Of a DNA stretch of 41,546 bases, positions 33,751 through 41,546 are shown one piece after another (the first letter of the stretch is position 1; each line of letters opens with the position of its first letter). The notes under the pieces were generated by a model that was not told the origin of the DNA, made no database searches, and saw nothing but the letters and a program-made list of their open reading frames with translations. Where the stretch lies: the NCBI GenBank assembly GCA_902560025.1, contig CACEKL010000006.1:1-41546 (forward strand). Reading direction: 5' to 3'. The stretch comes from an uncultured Bacteroidota bacterium (GTDB lineage: Bacteria; Bacteroidota; Bacteroidia; Flavobacteriales; Flavobacteriaceae). A program made the translations under genes and the position numbers.

Positions 33751-34970
33751 TGAAGAAATTATTTACATTACTAAGTTTTGCCATTTTATTTTCTTGCAGC
33801 TCGGAGAAAAAGGAGGAGGTTAAGCAGGAACCGATAATATACAAATACGGTTATGATCAAAGTAAATATGTATTTGAAGAAAGAAAAGTAAAAAGAGGTG
33901 ACACATTTGGAGACATACTTGAAGACGAGGGCATTGACTATCCTGAAATATACCAAGCAATTCAAACAACAAAAGATGATGTTAGCTTTAGAAAACTTCA
34001 ATTAGGTAAGCCATATACGTTAATTTTTACAAATGATTCAATAAGAAAGCTTAAAGCATTCGTTTATCACCCAACAATTGAAGGATATTCATTTATTCAA
34101 CTTAGAGATAGTGTATACGGTAAGACTTTTTCAAAACCTAGAAGCTATAAAGATTTATCTGCATCTGGAACTATTGATAATTCATTGTATTTAACTCTTG
34201 AAGAGCAGGGTAAAGATCCTTTATTAACTTATTATTTATCTGATATTTATGCATGGACAATTGACTTTTTTAGGCTTGATAAAGGGGATAAATTCAAAGT
34301 AATATATACTCAAGCATTTGTTGATGATACAATTCCTGTAGCGATTACTAAGGTTAAGGCTGCATATTTCCTTCACAGAGGTAAAGAGCAGTATGCCTTT
34401 GAATATGAGACAGACTCCATAAAAGGAATCGTTGAGTACTTAGATCAAGATGCTAAAAATTTAAGAAGAGCTTTTCTTCAGTCACCTATAAAATTTGGCA
34501 GAATTTCATCAAGATATAATCTTAGAAGAAGAATTGCATATTATGGTAATAGAGTCAGACCTCATAGAGGAACTGACTTTGCAGCTCCTGTTGGAACTCC
34601 TATTTTATCAACTGCTAATGGAACTATAACTGAAGTTAGCTATACAAGGGCTAATGGTAGGTATGTAAAAGTCAAACATAATAATACATATACTACTCAA
34701 TATTTACACATGCAAAAAGCAAATGTCAAAGTTGGACAATTTGTTGAACAAGGAGATGTTATTGGTTTTGTTGGAATGACAGGAAACACCTCTGGACCTC
34801 ATGTATGTTATAGGTTTAGGAAAAATGGAGTTGAAGTTGATCCATTTAAACAGAAACTTCCAGAAGCTAAACCAATCAACGAATCATTAAAAAAGAAGTA
34901 TTTTAGTGATATAGTTTTAATTAAGTCTCAGCTTGATTCAATTGTTATAAGAAATAAAACTTCTATATAA
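33750..34970 (+). CDS. M23-family peptidoglycan endopeptidase, lipoprotein
   Basis: This 406-residue protein starts with a lipoprotein signal ending FSC (Cys16), has an OapA/LysM-like segment (VKRGDTFGDILEDEGIDYPE, about 49-68), and ends in a peptidase M23 domain that cuts peptidoglycan cross-bridges. The zinc site is visible as HRGTD (H272, D276). The expected HxH reads PHVC (H351, C353), so cysteine takes the place of the second histidine; I recall this variant in other Bacteroidota. H320 in QYLHM matches the conserved intermediate His. The gene overlaps DUF3108 and pgi by one base each, so the three are co-translated. Role is probably envelope growth or division. Confidence 0.9.
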   Translation: MKKLFTLLSFAILFSCSSEKKEEVKQEPIIYKYGYDQSKYVFEERKVKRGDTFGDILEDEGIDYPEIYQAIQTTKDDVSFRKLQLGKPYTLIFTNDSIRKLKAFVYHPTIEGYSFIQLRDSVYGKTFSKPRSYKDLSASGTIDNSLYLTLEEQGKDPLLTYYLSDIYAWTIDFFRLDKGDKFKVIYTQAFVDDTIPVAITKVKAAYFLHRGKEQYAFEYETDSIKGIVEYLDQDAKNLRRAFLQSPIKFGRISSRYNLRRRIAYYGNRVRPHRGTDFAAPVGTPILSTANGTITEVSYTRANGRYVKVKHNNTYTTQYLHMQKANVKVGQFVEQGDVIGFVGMTGNTSGPHVCYRFRKNGVEVDPFKQKLPEAKPINESLKKKYFSDIVLIKSQLDSIVIRNKTSI

Positions 34971-36526
34971 TGGCTTTATCAAAAAAGAATCCAACAAGTC
35001 AGAAATCATGGTCTAACCTAAAGGATCTTTATAATCAAGAAAAGAATTTACATATCAACGATTATTTTAATAGTGAAAAGAATAGACTTGAAAATTTTAC
35101 AGCTAGTTTAAATGATTTACATATTGATTTTTCTAAAAATAGAATTAGTAAAAAAGCTTTTGATTTATTAATTGAACTTTGTGAGGAAACAGAACTTAAA
35201 GAAAATATAGATAAGTATTTTAATGGATCTACCATAAATGAAACTGAAAACAGGTCAGTCCTGCATACAGCATTGAGATCTAAAAATAATGACTCAACCA
35301 TAATATCTGAAGAAGTAAAAAAAACTTTATCAAAAATTAGAACTATTTCTGATGAGATTAACAGCGGTGTTAGGCTTGGACATTCGGGCAAAAAAATTGA
35401 AAATGTTGTAAATATAGGTATAGGGGGCTCACACCTTGGGCCAGAAATGGTGACTGAAGCTTTAAGTTTTTACTCACAAGGTATTAAACCTTATTTCATT
35501 TCAAATATAGACCCAGATTATACAGAAAATATACTTAAATCTCTCAATCCAGATACAACAATTTTTATCATTGTTTCTAAAACATTTACAACCATTGAAA
35601 CTCTTGAAAATGCCAAAAAAGTCAGAAAATGGTTTGTTAAGAATGTAAATGAAGAATCAATTAAAAATCATTTCATTGCAGTTTCAAATAATACTGAAGA
35701 TCCAAAAGAATTCGGTATTGAATCTGAAAATATTCTTTCTATACCTGAATGGGTGGGTGGAAGATTCTCTTTATGGGGGTCCGTAGGTTTAATTATTTCA
35801 ATTTGTATTGGGTCTAAAAATTTTGATGATTTTTTAAATGGTGCAAGAGAAATGGATCTACATTTCAAAGAAACGTCTTTCGAAAAAAACATACCAGTTG
35901 TACTTGCTTTACTAAGTATCTGGTACAATAACTTTTTTAAGTGTGAAACTGAAGCAATTCTTCCCTATAATCAATTTCTTGGTAAACTTCCAGATTATCT
36001 TCAACAAGCAAGCATGGAGAGTAACGGTAAGAATATAGATAGGGAAGGAAAAAGGGTTGACTATGAAACAGGAACAATAATCTGGGGGTCAACAGGAACA
36101 AATGCACAGCATGCATTTTTTCAACTTATGCACCAAGGCACAAAACTAATTCCAGCAGATTTTATTGCCTTTAAAGAGCCCTTATACAATGATAAAGAAC
36201 AACATAAGATTTTAACTTCAAATTTCTTAGCTCAGACAAATGCTTTATTAGTTGGTAATATAAAATCGGGTAATGAAATTCAAAAGAATATTGATGGTAA
36301 TAAACCTTCTAATTCAATACTTATCAACAAGCTAACTCCTCATAATCTTGGCTCTTTAATAGCTATGTATGAAAGTAAAATTTTTGTTATTGGATCCATC
36401 TTAAATATTTACAGTTTTGATCAATGGGGCGTTGAGTTAGGGAAATCAATAGCTAAAGAGATTATGAATAATGGAAAATCTAATCTTGACAAATCATCTT
36501 CTCAAATTTATGACAAGCTTAAATAA
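34970..36526 (+). CDS. pgi: Glucose-6-phosphate isomerase
   Basis: This 518-residue enzyme interconverts glucose-6-phosphate and fructose-6-phosphate. Motifs are IGIGGSHLGPEMVTEAL (substrate phosphate region), VSKTFTTIETLENA, WVGGRFSLWGSVGL, LPYNQFLGKLPDYLQQASME (with the catalytic glutamate region) and GSTGTNAQHAFFQLMHQGT. It starts one base inside the stop of the M23 gene. It is slightly shorter than the E. coli enzyme (549). An A8 tract (35317-35324) is read in frame. No clear terminator follows before the next promoter. Confidence 0.95.
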   Translation: MALSKKNPTSQKSWSNLKDLYNQEKNLHINDYFNSEKNRLENFTASLNDLHIDFSKNRISKKAFDLLIELCEETELKENIDKYFNGSTINETENRSVLHTALRSKNNDSTIISEEVKKTLSKIRTISDEINSGVRLGHSGKKIENVVNIGIGGSHLGPEMVTEALSFYSQGIKPYFISNIDPDYTENILKSLNPDTTIFIIVSKTFTTIETLENAKKVRKWFVKNVNEESIKNHFIAVSNNTEDPKEFGIESENILSIPEWVGGRFSLWGSVGLIISICIGSKNFDDFLNGAREMDLHFKETSFEKNIPVVLALLSIWYNNFFKCETEAILPYNQFLGKLPDYLQQASMESNGKNIDREGKRVDYETGTIIWGSTGTNAQHAFFQLMHQGTKLIPADFIAFKEPLYNDKEQHKILTSNFLAQTNALLVGNIKSGNEIQKNIDGNKPSNSILINKLTPHNLGSLIAMYESKIFVIGSILNIYSFDQWGVELGKSIAKEIMNNGKSNLDKSSSQIYDKLK

Positions 36527-36602
36527 CTTTAGCTTATTAAAACATAATTGTTAGTTAATTCTCTGTTAATATTTACTTATTACAAAAAAAGATTTTAAAT
36601 CC

Positions 36603-36610
36603 TATTTTTG
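36603..36610 (+). promoter_or_regulatory. Candidate -7 promoter element for the third TonB receptor
   Basis: TATTTTTG matches TAnnTTTG exactly and lies 35 bases before the ATG at 36646. No -33 TTG is seen at 17-23 bases. Confidence 0.5.
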
Positions 36611-36645
36611 GACAAATAAAATACTAATACTAATTACTAATAATA

Positions 36646-39180
36646 ATGAAAAAATTAAGCTTAATATTATTTTCACTATTTACTGCTACAGCTTTTGCTC
36701 AAGATGCTGCTTTAGACTCCATAGCGCTTTCGGAGGTTACGGTAACATCAAAAGTTGTAGATGTAGCTAGAGAGAGAATTACTCCAGTAGCATTTAGTTC
36801 AGTTTCAGGTGCTGAAATTGATTTAAAAGCTGGTAATCTAGAATTTGTTGAAACACTTAAGAGAACTCCTGGTGTTTATACAAATCAAGATAATGGAGGG
36901 TATGGTGATGGTCAAATGTATGTTAGAGGATTTGGGTTTACAAATACAGCATATGTGATCAATGGCCAGCCAGTTAACGACATGGAAAATGGTCGGATAT
37001 ACTGGTCAAACTGGATGGGATTAATTGACCTAACTTCAAGTGTGCAGATCCAAAGAGGATTAGGTTCTACATCTCTTGCTGTTCCGTCAGCAGGTGGAAC
37101 TGTTTCTGTTAACACACGTGCAGCTGAAGTTGATCCTGGATCTGGAATCAAACTGGGACTTGGTGACAATGGATATCAAAAATTCACAGCTTTCCATAAC
37201 ACTGGTGTAAATGAACTTGGATGGTCTTCTAGTTTTCTTCTTGGTTTTTGGCAAGGAGACGGATGGAGAAATGGAATGCAAGGAGAAGGAACAACTTATG
37301 CTTTTTCTGTAGGATATACTCCTAGAGGTGGAGATCATGAATTTAACTTTTCACTTATTGGTGCTGGACAGTGGCATCACCAAGCGTATTATGGAACAGA
37401 ATTAAGAACATACCTTGATTATGGAGATGCTCAAGGAGACGACTATAGAAAGTTTAACGAGCTATATGGAGAGTATCAAGGAGAAGAATTTTCCGTTCTT
37501 AGAAACTACTACAACAAACCTTTAGCAACATTTAACTGGGATTGGCAAATTTCAAATAACGTTACCTTAGCTACTTCACTTTATGGATCTGCTGGAAGAG
37601 GAGGAGGAACAGGACTTAGAGGAAGAGGTTCTTTTGGAACAACATCTTTCAGAGAGTCTTTTGCAGACTACCTTGAAGATCATGGTGAATGGAGAAATCC
37701 TGACTATACAATTAATTGGAACGTAGCCGTACAAAAAAATACAGCAGGAGCATATGTGCCTACAAGCGGTAAGTTTAAGGGAATGAAGCTTGGTTACTAT
37801 AATGATATAGATGGTCTTCCAAGTAAGTGGGCTGCTGACACTACAATAAGAAGATTTTCAACAAACTCACACAACTGGTACGGAGGTATTTCGAAGATTA
37901 AGATTGACTCAGATAATTTCAGATATGAACTTGGTCTTGACTTAAGATCATATAAGGCATATCACAGGAGAGGTCCTGAGACAATGTTTGGATTAGACGG
38001 ATATATTTCAACAATTAACGGGTTTAACTTCTCAGGAAATGGAGATAGAATTGGAACAGTAATTGTCGATACTTACGAGGCAAGTCCATTTAAAAATCTT
38101 GGAATGGACAACCCTAATGGTTCTCAGAGGTATTATATTGGACATGTAGATTGGACTGGTGTTAATGGACTTGTTGAATATACTGGAAGTGATAAATTTT
38201 CTGCAGTACTTCAATTTGGTACATCAAGTCAAACATATCAGTGGGAAGGGTTCTATACTGCTGCTCCTTCAACTAAGAGTAGAAAAATTACTGTTGATGG
38301 TGGATATATAAAAGGGGGTGCTAATTATAGAATGAATGAAAACTCAAATATTTTCTTTAATGTAGGGCAAATAATGAGACCTCCATCATTTGACGGAGTT
38401 TTTCCAAATGCAGACTATGACTTCGAAGAAGCTGATGATATAACAAATGAGTCATTTACATCGTTTGAACTTGGATATGGATTTATTTCATCAAATTTTA
38501 AAGCTAATGTTAATGCATACCATACAGTTTGGGGTGATAGAACACTTAGAAGATCTAGTTCTATTGGAGATCAAGGTATAAGAATTATTTACTCAGGTGT
38601 AGAACAAACTCACCAAGGTATTGAAGCTGAAATGACATGGTATCCATCGAGTAGATTGAGAGTAAGAGGTATGACCTCGCTTGGAAACTGGAAATATTCT
38701 AAAAACTTCCAAGGAGATTCCTACTTCACAGATAATAACCAACCAGCTGGAGAGACTGGAACTTTATACCTAGATGGTGTAAAAATTGGTGATGCAGCAC
38801 AAACAGTTTTATACTTAGGTCTTGATTATAAACTTACTTCAAAGCTTTCTATGGATTTAGATATGATGAGCTTTGATAATCTTCATGGTAGATTTGGACC
38901 TCTTGATAGTGAGTTTAGAAATGCCGATAACAGAGGCTCAATTAAACTACCTTCCTGGGGAACAGTAGATTTAGGTGCAACATATAGATTTAGCTTATTA
39001 GGATATGATACAACAGCTAGGCTGAATATTAACAACCTATTAGATGAAGAATATATTTCACAATCACAAACAAACTTCCACAATGATGGCGGAAGAACTT
39101 GGAATGGAGTTAATGTAGCAAATCAAGTTTATTTTGGGAAAGGAACAACATGGAACTTAGGATTAAATATTAGATTCTAA
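36646..39180 (+). CDS. TonB-dependent outer-membrane receptor without the N-terminal carboxypeptidase-like domain
   Basis: This 844-residue receptor has a signal peptide (MKKLSLILFSLFTATAFAQ) followed within about ten residues by the plug domain (LSEVTVTSKVVDVARERITP, MYVRGFGFTNTAYVINGQPV, IQRGLGSTSLAVPSAGGTVSV), so no carboxypeptidase-like domain is present. The barrel includes the hallmark loop region TRLNIN-type turn before the end (ARLNINNLLDEEYIS) and stops with GLNIRF. Surface loops are rich in Trp, Tyr and Gly (for example GGGTGLRGRGSFG). The substrate is unknown; the neighbours pgi and recJ give no clue. It has its own promoter and a strong terminator. Confidence 0.93.
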   Translation: MKKLSLILFSLFTATAFAQDAALDSIALSEVTVTSKVVDVARERITPVAFSSVSGAEIDLKAGNLEFVETLKRTPGVYTNQDNGGYGDGQMYVRGFGFTNTAYVINGQPVNDMENGRIYWSNWMGLIDLTSSVQIQRGLGSTSLAVPSAGGTVSVNTRAAEVDPGSGIKLGLGDNGYQKFTAFHNTGVNELGWSSSFLLGFWQGDGWRNGMQGEGTTYAFSVGYTPRGGDHEFNFSLIGAGQWHHQAYYGTELRTYLDYGDAQGDDYRKFNELYGEYQGEEFSVLRNYYNKPLATFNWDWQISNNVTLATSLYGSAGRGGGTGLRGRGSFGTTSFRESFADYLEDHGEWRNPDYTINWNVAVQKNTAGAYVPTSGKFKGMKLGYYNDIDGLPSKWAADTTIRRFSTNSHNWYGGISKIKIDSDNFRYELGLDLRSYKAYHRRGPETMFGLDGYISTINGFNFSGNGDRIGTVIVDTYEASPFKNLGMDNPNGSQRYYIGHVDWTGVNGLVEYTGSDKFSAVLQFGTSSQTYQWEGFYTAAPSTKSRKITVDGGYIKGGANYRMNENSNIFFNVGQIMRPPSFDGVFPNADYDFEEADDITNESFTSFELGYGFISSNFKANVNAYHTVWGDRTLRRSSSIGDQGIRIIYSGVEQTHQGIEAEMTWYPSSRLRVRGMTSLGNWKYSKNFQGDSYFTDNNQPAGETGTLYLDGVKIGDAAQTVLYLGLDYKLTSKLSMDLDMMSFDNLHGRFGPLDSEFRNADNRGSIKLPSWGTVDLGATYRFSLLGYDTTARLNINNLLDEEYISQSQTNFHNDGGRTWNGVNVANQVYFGKGTTWNLGLNIRF

Positions 39181-39200
39181 AAGTTAAAATTAGTTCTTAA

Positions 39201-39226
39201 AAAAACCCTGCTTCGGCAGGGTTTTT
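39201..39226. terminator. Bidirectional intrinsic terminator between the TonB receptor and recJ
   Basis: AAAAACCCTGC (39201-39211) pairs with GCAGGGTTTTT (39216-39226) around a TTCG tetraloop. The flanking A and T runs let it work for both convergent genes. Its right arm overlaps the recJ stop codon (39225-39227). Confidence 0.93.
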
Positions 39227-40895
39227 AATTTGAGCAAATTTCTTTAATAATTATCTCTACTTGTTCTTTGCCTGAATACGAATTGATGCTTATAGTAAAG
39301 AGAATACTAAAAGAGGATTTTATACTCATAAGCTCATCCTTTTTACTGAATGAAATAAATGGAAGCTTAGTATTTGATGAATCCATTACATAGGATTTTA
39401 CAATTTGTGACTCTTTACCAACGAACTTTAAGTCATCAATTATTTTGCAATCATCTGACCTAAAGACTGGTCTTTTGTTTTCAATGCCGAAGGGTGACAT
39501 TCTTGAAATTATCTTTACATTTTCAATAGTAAGGTCTGAGAAAGAAACTTCAAGGTCATACTTATGCTGTCTTTCAAACATATTTCCATCAACAGTTTCT
39601 TTAACAGTTTTTTCAAAAAGTTCACTAAATAGATTTAGTTTAGATTTTTCGATTTTTAAACCCGCTGCAAATTTATGACCCCCAAATTGATGTAAATATT
39701 TTTCACATTTAACCAATGCATCATAAACATCAAATCCAGACACAGATCTCACAGATCCAGTAAGTAACTCTTTATCAAAATCAGTAATTATTATAGTTGG
39801 TTTATAAGATTTTTCAATTATTCTTGAGGCAACAATTCCTAATACTCCTGTGCTCCAGTTTTGACCATATATAATATTAGAATACTTACTATGGTCAATG
39901 TTTTCAACTACATTTTCAAATACATCTTTTTCTGTAGCCCTGCGTTTTAAATTCAGGAATTCTACTTCGTTTGATAAGGACATAGCCTTATTAGGGTCTT
40001 CCTCAACTAATAGGTCCACAATAATTTTTCCATTTTTCATTCTTCCTGCAGCATTTATTCTTGGCCCAATGTTAAACGATATCTTTGATTCATCTACTTT
40101 ATTATTATTTGATTTTAAAAAGTTTCTAAGTCCTAGTCTAGGATTATTATTAATTTCTTTTAATCCATGGAATACCATGACCCTGTTTTCATCAATTAAG
40201 GGCATCATGTCAGAAACAGTTGCTAATGCAACAAAGTCTAGAAGACTTCGAATATTTAATTTATTTTCTGATTTTAAATTGTGAGCAGTTATTAATTTAT
40301 AAGCTATTCCACAACCACAAAGATCTTTAAAAGGATAGGCGCAGTCTGATTGTTTAGGGTTCAAAACCGCGTAAGCTTTTGGAACTTTAATGTCGGGTAA
40401 ATGATGATCACAAATAATAATATCAATTTCTTTTGAATTTGCATATTCAACTTGATTTACTGCTTTTATTCCACAATCTACAGTGATTATTAACGAAATA
40501 TTATTGTCTTTAGCATAATCAATTGATTCTAATGATACCCCATACCCTTCTTTATATCTATCTGGTATGTAATATACTAGGTCATAATTCCTATGATTAA
40601 AATAAGTATACAGCATAGATGTTGAAGTGGTTCCATCAACATCATAATCTCCTAAAATCATAATTTTTTCACTTGAAGCATTATTAATCCTATCTATAGC
40701 TTTGTCCATATCCTTCATCAGAAATGGGTCATGAAGAGAATCTAATTCAGGTCTAAAAAAAAATTTTGCTTTATCTAAAGAATTAACTCCACGTTGAAGT
40801 AAAAGTGAACAAATAAAATGAGGAATTTTTAAATCCATTTGAAGGGAATTTACCTCATCAATAATGGGTTGATCAATTTTAATCCAGTTTTTCAT
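39225..40895 (-). CDS. recJ: Single-stranded-DNA-specific exonuclease RecJ
   Basis: This 556-residue 5'-3' exonuclease of the DHH superfamily works in RecF-pathway recombination and mismatch repair. The metal-binding motifs are LGDYDVDGTTS (D83-G88), ITVDCG, and DHHLPD (D163-H165), followed by GCGIAYKL, GPRINAAGRM and the DHHA1 motif GGHKFAAGL near residue 400; a C-terminal OB-like part completes the protein. Length is normal. A T9 tract (three Phe codons, near residue 47) is read in frame. It overlaps rsmI by one base. Confidence 0.95.
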   Translation of the reverse strand: MKNWIKIDQPIIDEVNSLQMDLKIPHFICSLLLQRGVNSLDKAKFFFRPELDSLHDPFLMKDMDKAIDRINNASSEKIMILGDYDVDGTTSTSMLYTYFNHRNYDLVYYIPDRYKEGYGVSLESIDYAKDNNISLIITVDCGIKAVNQVEYANSKEIDIIICDHHLPDIKVPKAYAVLNPKQSDCAYPFKDLCGCGIAYKLITAHNLKSENKLNIRSLLDFVALATVSDMMPLIDENRVMVFHGLKEINNNPRLGLRNFLKSNNNKVDESKISFNIGPRINAAGRMKNGKIIVDLLVEEDPNKAMSLSNEVEFLNLKRRATEKDVFENVVENIDHSKYSNIIYGQNWSTGVLGIVASRIIEKSYKPTIIITDFDKELLTGSVRSVSGFDVYDALVKCEKYLHQFGGHKFAAGLKIEKSKLNLFSELFEKTVKETVDGNMFERQHKYDLEVSFSDLTIENVKIISRMSPFGIENKRPVFRSDDCKIIDDLKFVGKESQIVKSYVMDSSNTKLPFISFSKKDELMSIKSSFSILFTISINSYSGKEQVEIIIKEICSN

Positions 40896-41546
40896 TAAGC
40901 TTTATCAATACAGATTACAAATTCACCCTTAATTGTTCTTTCATTATATTCTAGAATCGCTTCTTCTATTGTTCCTCTGAATACTTCTTCATAGATTTTG
41001 GATATCTCTCTAACTATAGCAATTTTTCTGTCCGAACCAATTGTCTCTTTCATGTCAGAAAGGGTTTTAATTATTCTGAAGGGTGATTCATATAAGATTG
41101 TAGTTTTAGTATTTTGAGAGATTTCATATAGTTTAGACTTTCTCCCCTTTTTTCTTGGTAAAAATCCTTCAAAAATAAAACTATCACTGGGTAGTCCACT
41201 CATAACTAGTGCTGGAACAAAAGCTGTAGGACCAGGCAAGCAAGTAATTAATATATTATTTTTAATTGCTTCACGAATTAGTAAAAATCCTGGATCAGAT
41301 ATACAAGGAGTACCAGCATCTGTTATTAGGGAGACTTTGTTTCCATTAATTATCATTTGAACGTATTCATCAACTCTTTTATGTTCATTATTAAGATGGT
41401 AACTATTTACTTTTGTTAAAATATTATAGTGCTTAAGTAATTTTTTTGCATGCCTTGTATCCTCAGCCAAAATAATATCTGAATTTTTAAGTGTTTCTAT
41501 AGCCCTCAAGGTAATATCTTCCATATTGCCAATAGGAGTTGGCACA
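40895..41546 (-). CDS. rsmI: 16S rRNA 2'-O-ribose C1402 methyltransferase RsmI (start beyond right edge)
   Basis: The visible 217 or so codons encode the tetrapyrrole-methylase-fold enzyme that methylates C1402 of 16S rRNA. Motifs are the N-terminal PTPIGNMEDITLRAIE, LAEDTRHAKKLL, SLITDAGTPCISDPG (SAM binding), CLPGPTAFVPALVMSGLP and EGFLPRKKGRK. The first codon in the window is GTG, but in this family it encodes the valine of a conserved LVPTPIGN, so translation must begin a few codons outside the window. Its stop overlaps the recJ start in a TAATG junction. Confidence 0.93.
   Translation of the reverse strand, partial: VPTPIGNMEDITLRAIETLKNSDIILAEDTRHAKKLLKHYNILTKVNSYHLNNEHKRVDEYVQMIINGNKVSLITDAGTPCISDPGFLLIREAIKNNILITCLPGPTAFVPALVMSGLPSDSFIFEGFLPRKKGRKSKLYEISQNTKTTILYESPFRIIKTLSDMKETIGSDRKIAIVREISKIYEEVFRGTIEEAILEYNERTIKGEFVICIDKA

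Overview
The window is AT-rich chromosomal DNA from a bacterium of the phylum Bacteroidota, most likely a marine Flavobacteriia-type lineage with a compact genome. Supporting signs: three TonB-dependent receptors (two with, or probably with, an N-terminal carboxypeptidase-like domain), a DUF4270 lipoprotein, a short epsilon subunit in an atpD-atpC pair separate from the other ATP synthase genes, Bacteroidota-type RNase G, LspA, DksA-like protein and IleS, exact matches to the Bacteroidota -7 promoter element TAnnTTTG, and no visible Shine-Dalgarno sequences. Genes are densely packed with many 1-20 nt overlaps, and no gene-free stretch exceeds 300 bases. I see no tRNA, rRNA, CRISPR array, insertion sequence or prophage.

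Layout. 1-4906: mutY (cut by the window edge), HU, a 29-residue basic protein, rng and recX, facing atpD-atpC. 5027-16846 is the metabolic core. A leftward operon encodes an SDR, a MaoC hydratase, an ACAD11-type acyl-CoA dehydrogenase and an APH-type kinase. A divergent rightward set encodes an acyl-CoA ligase, a large TonB receptor, HMG-CoA synthase and ETF beta/alpha. Together these form a plausible uptake-activation-oxidation route for unusual acyl substrates: the kinase plus dehydrogenase pair resembles the 4-hydroxyacyl-CoA (LvaA/LvaC, ACAD10/11) chemistry, and ETF would take the electrons. 16984-21483: DUF4270 lipoprotein and a GT5-only glycogen-synthase-like protein (leftward), then panC and a YbhN-type membrane protein. 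21489-30525: gdhA, recO, a TonB receptor, ileS, a DksA-like gene and lspA. 30509-36526: MTHFS, uvrC, a DUF3108 protein, an M23 peptidase lipoprotein and pgi. 36646-41546: a third TonB receptor, recJ and rsmI (cut by the right edge).

The most striking observation is that two conserved genes, ileS and uvrC, are each broken by one extra A in an A8 tract followed by G, while other A8/A9 tracts in the window, including two further A8-G tracts, are in frame. This is either consensus error or real indels, possibly tolerated by transcriptional slippage. The second point of interest is the APH-ACAD-MaoC-SDR operon and its divergent ligase and receptor partners.
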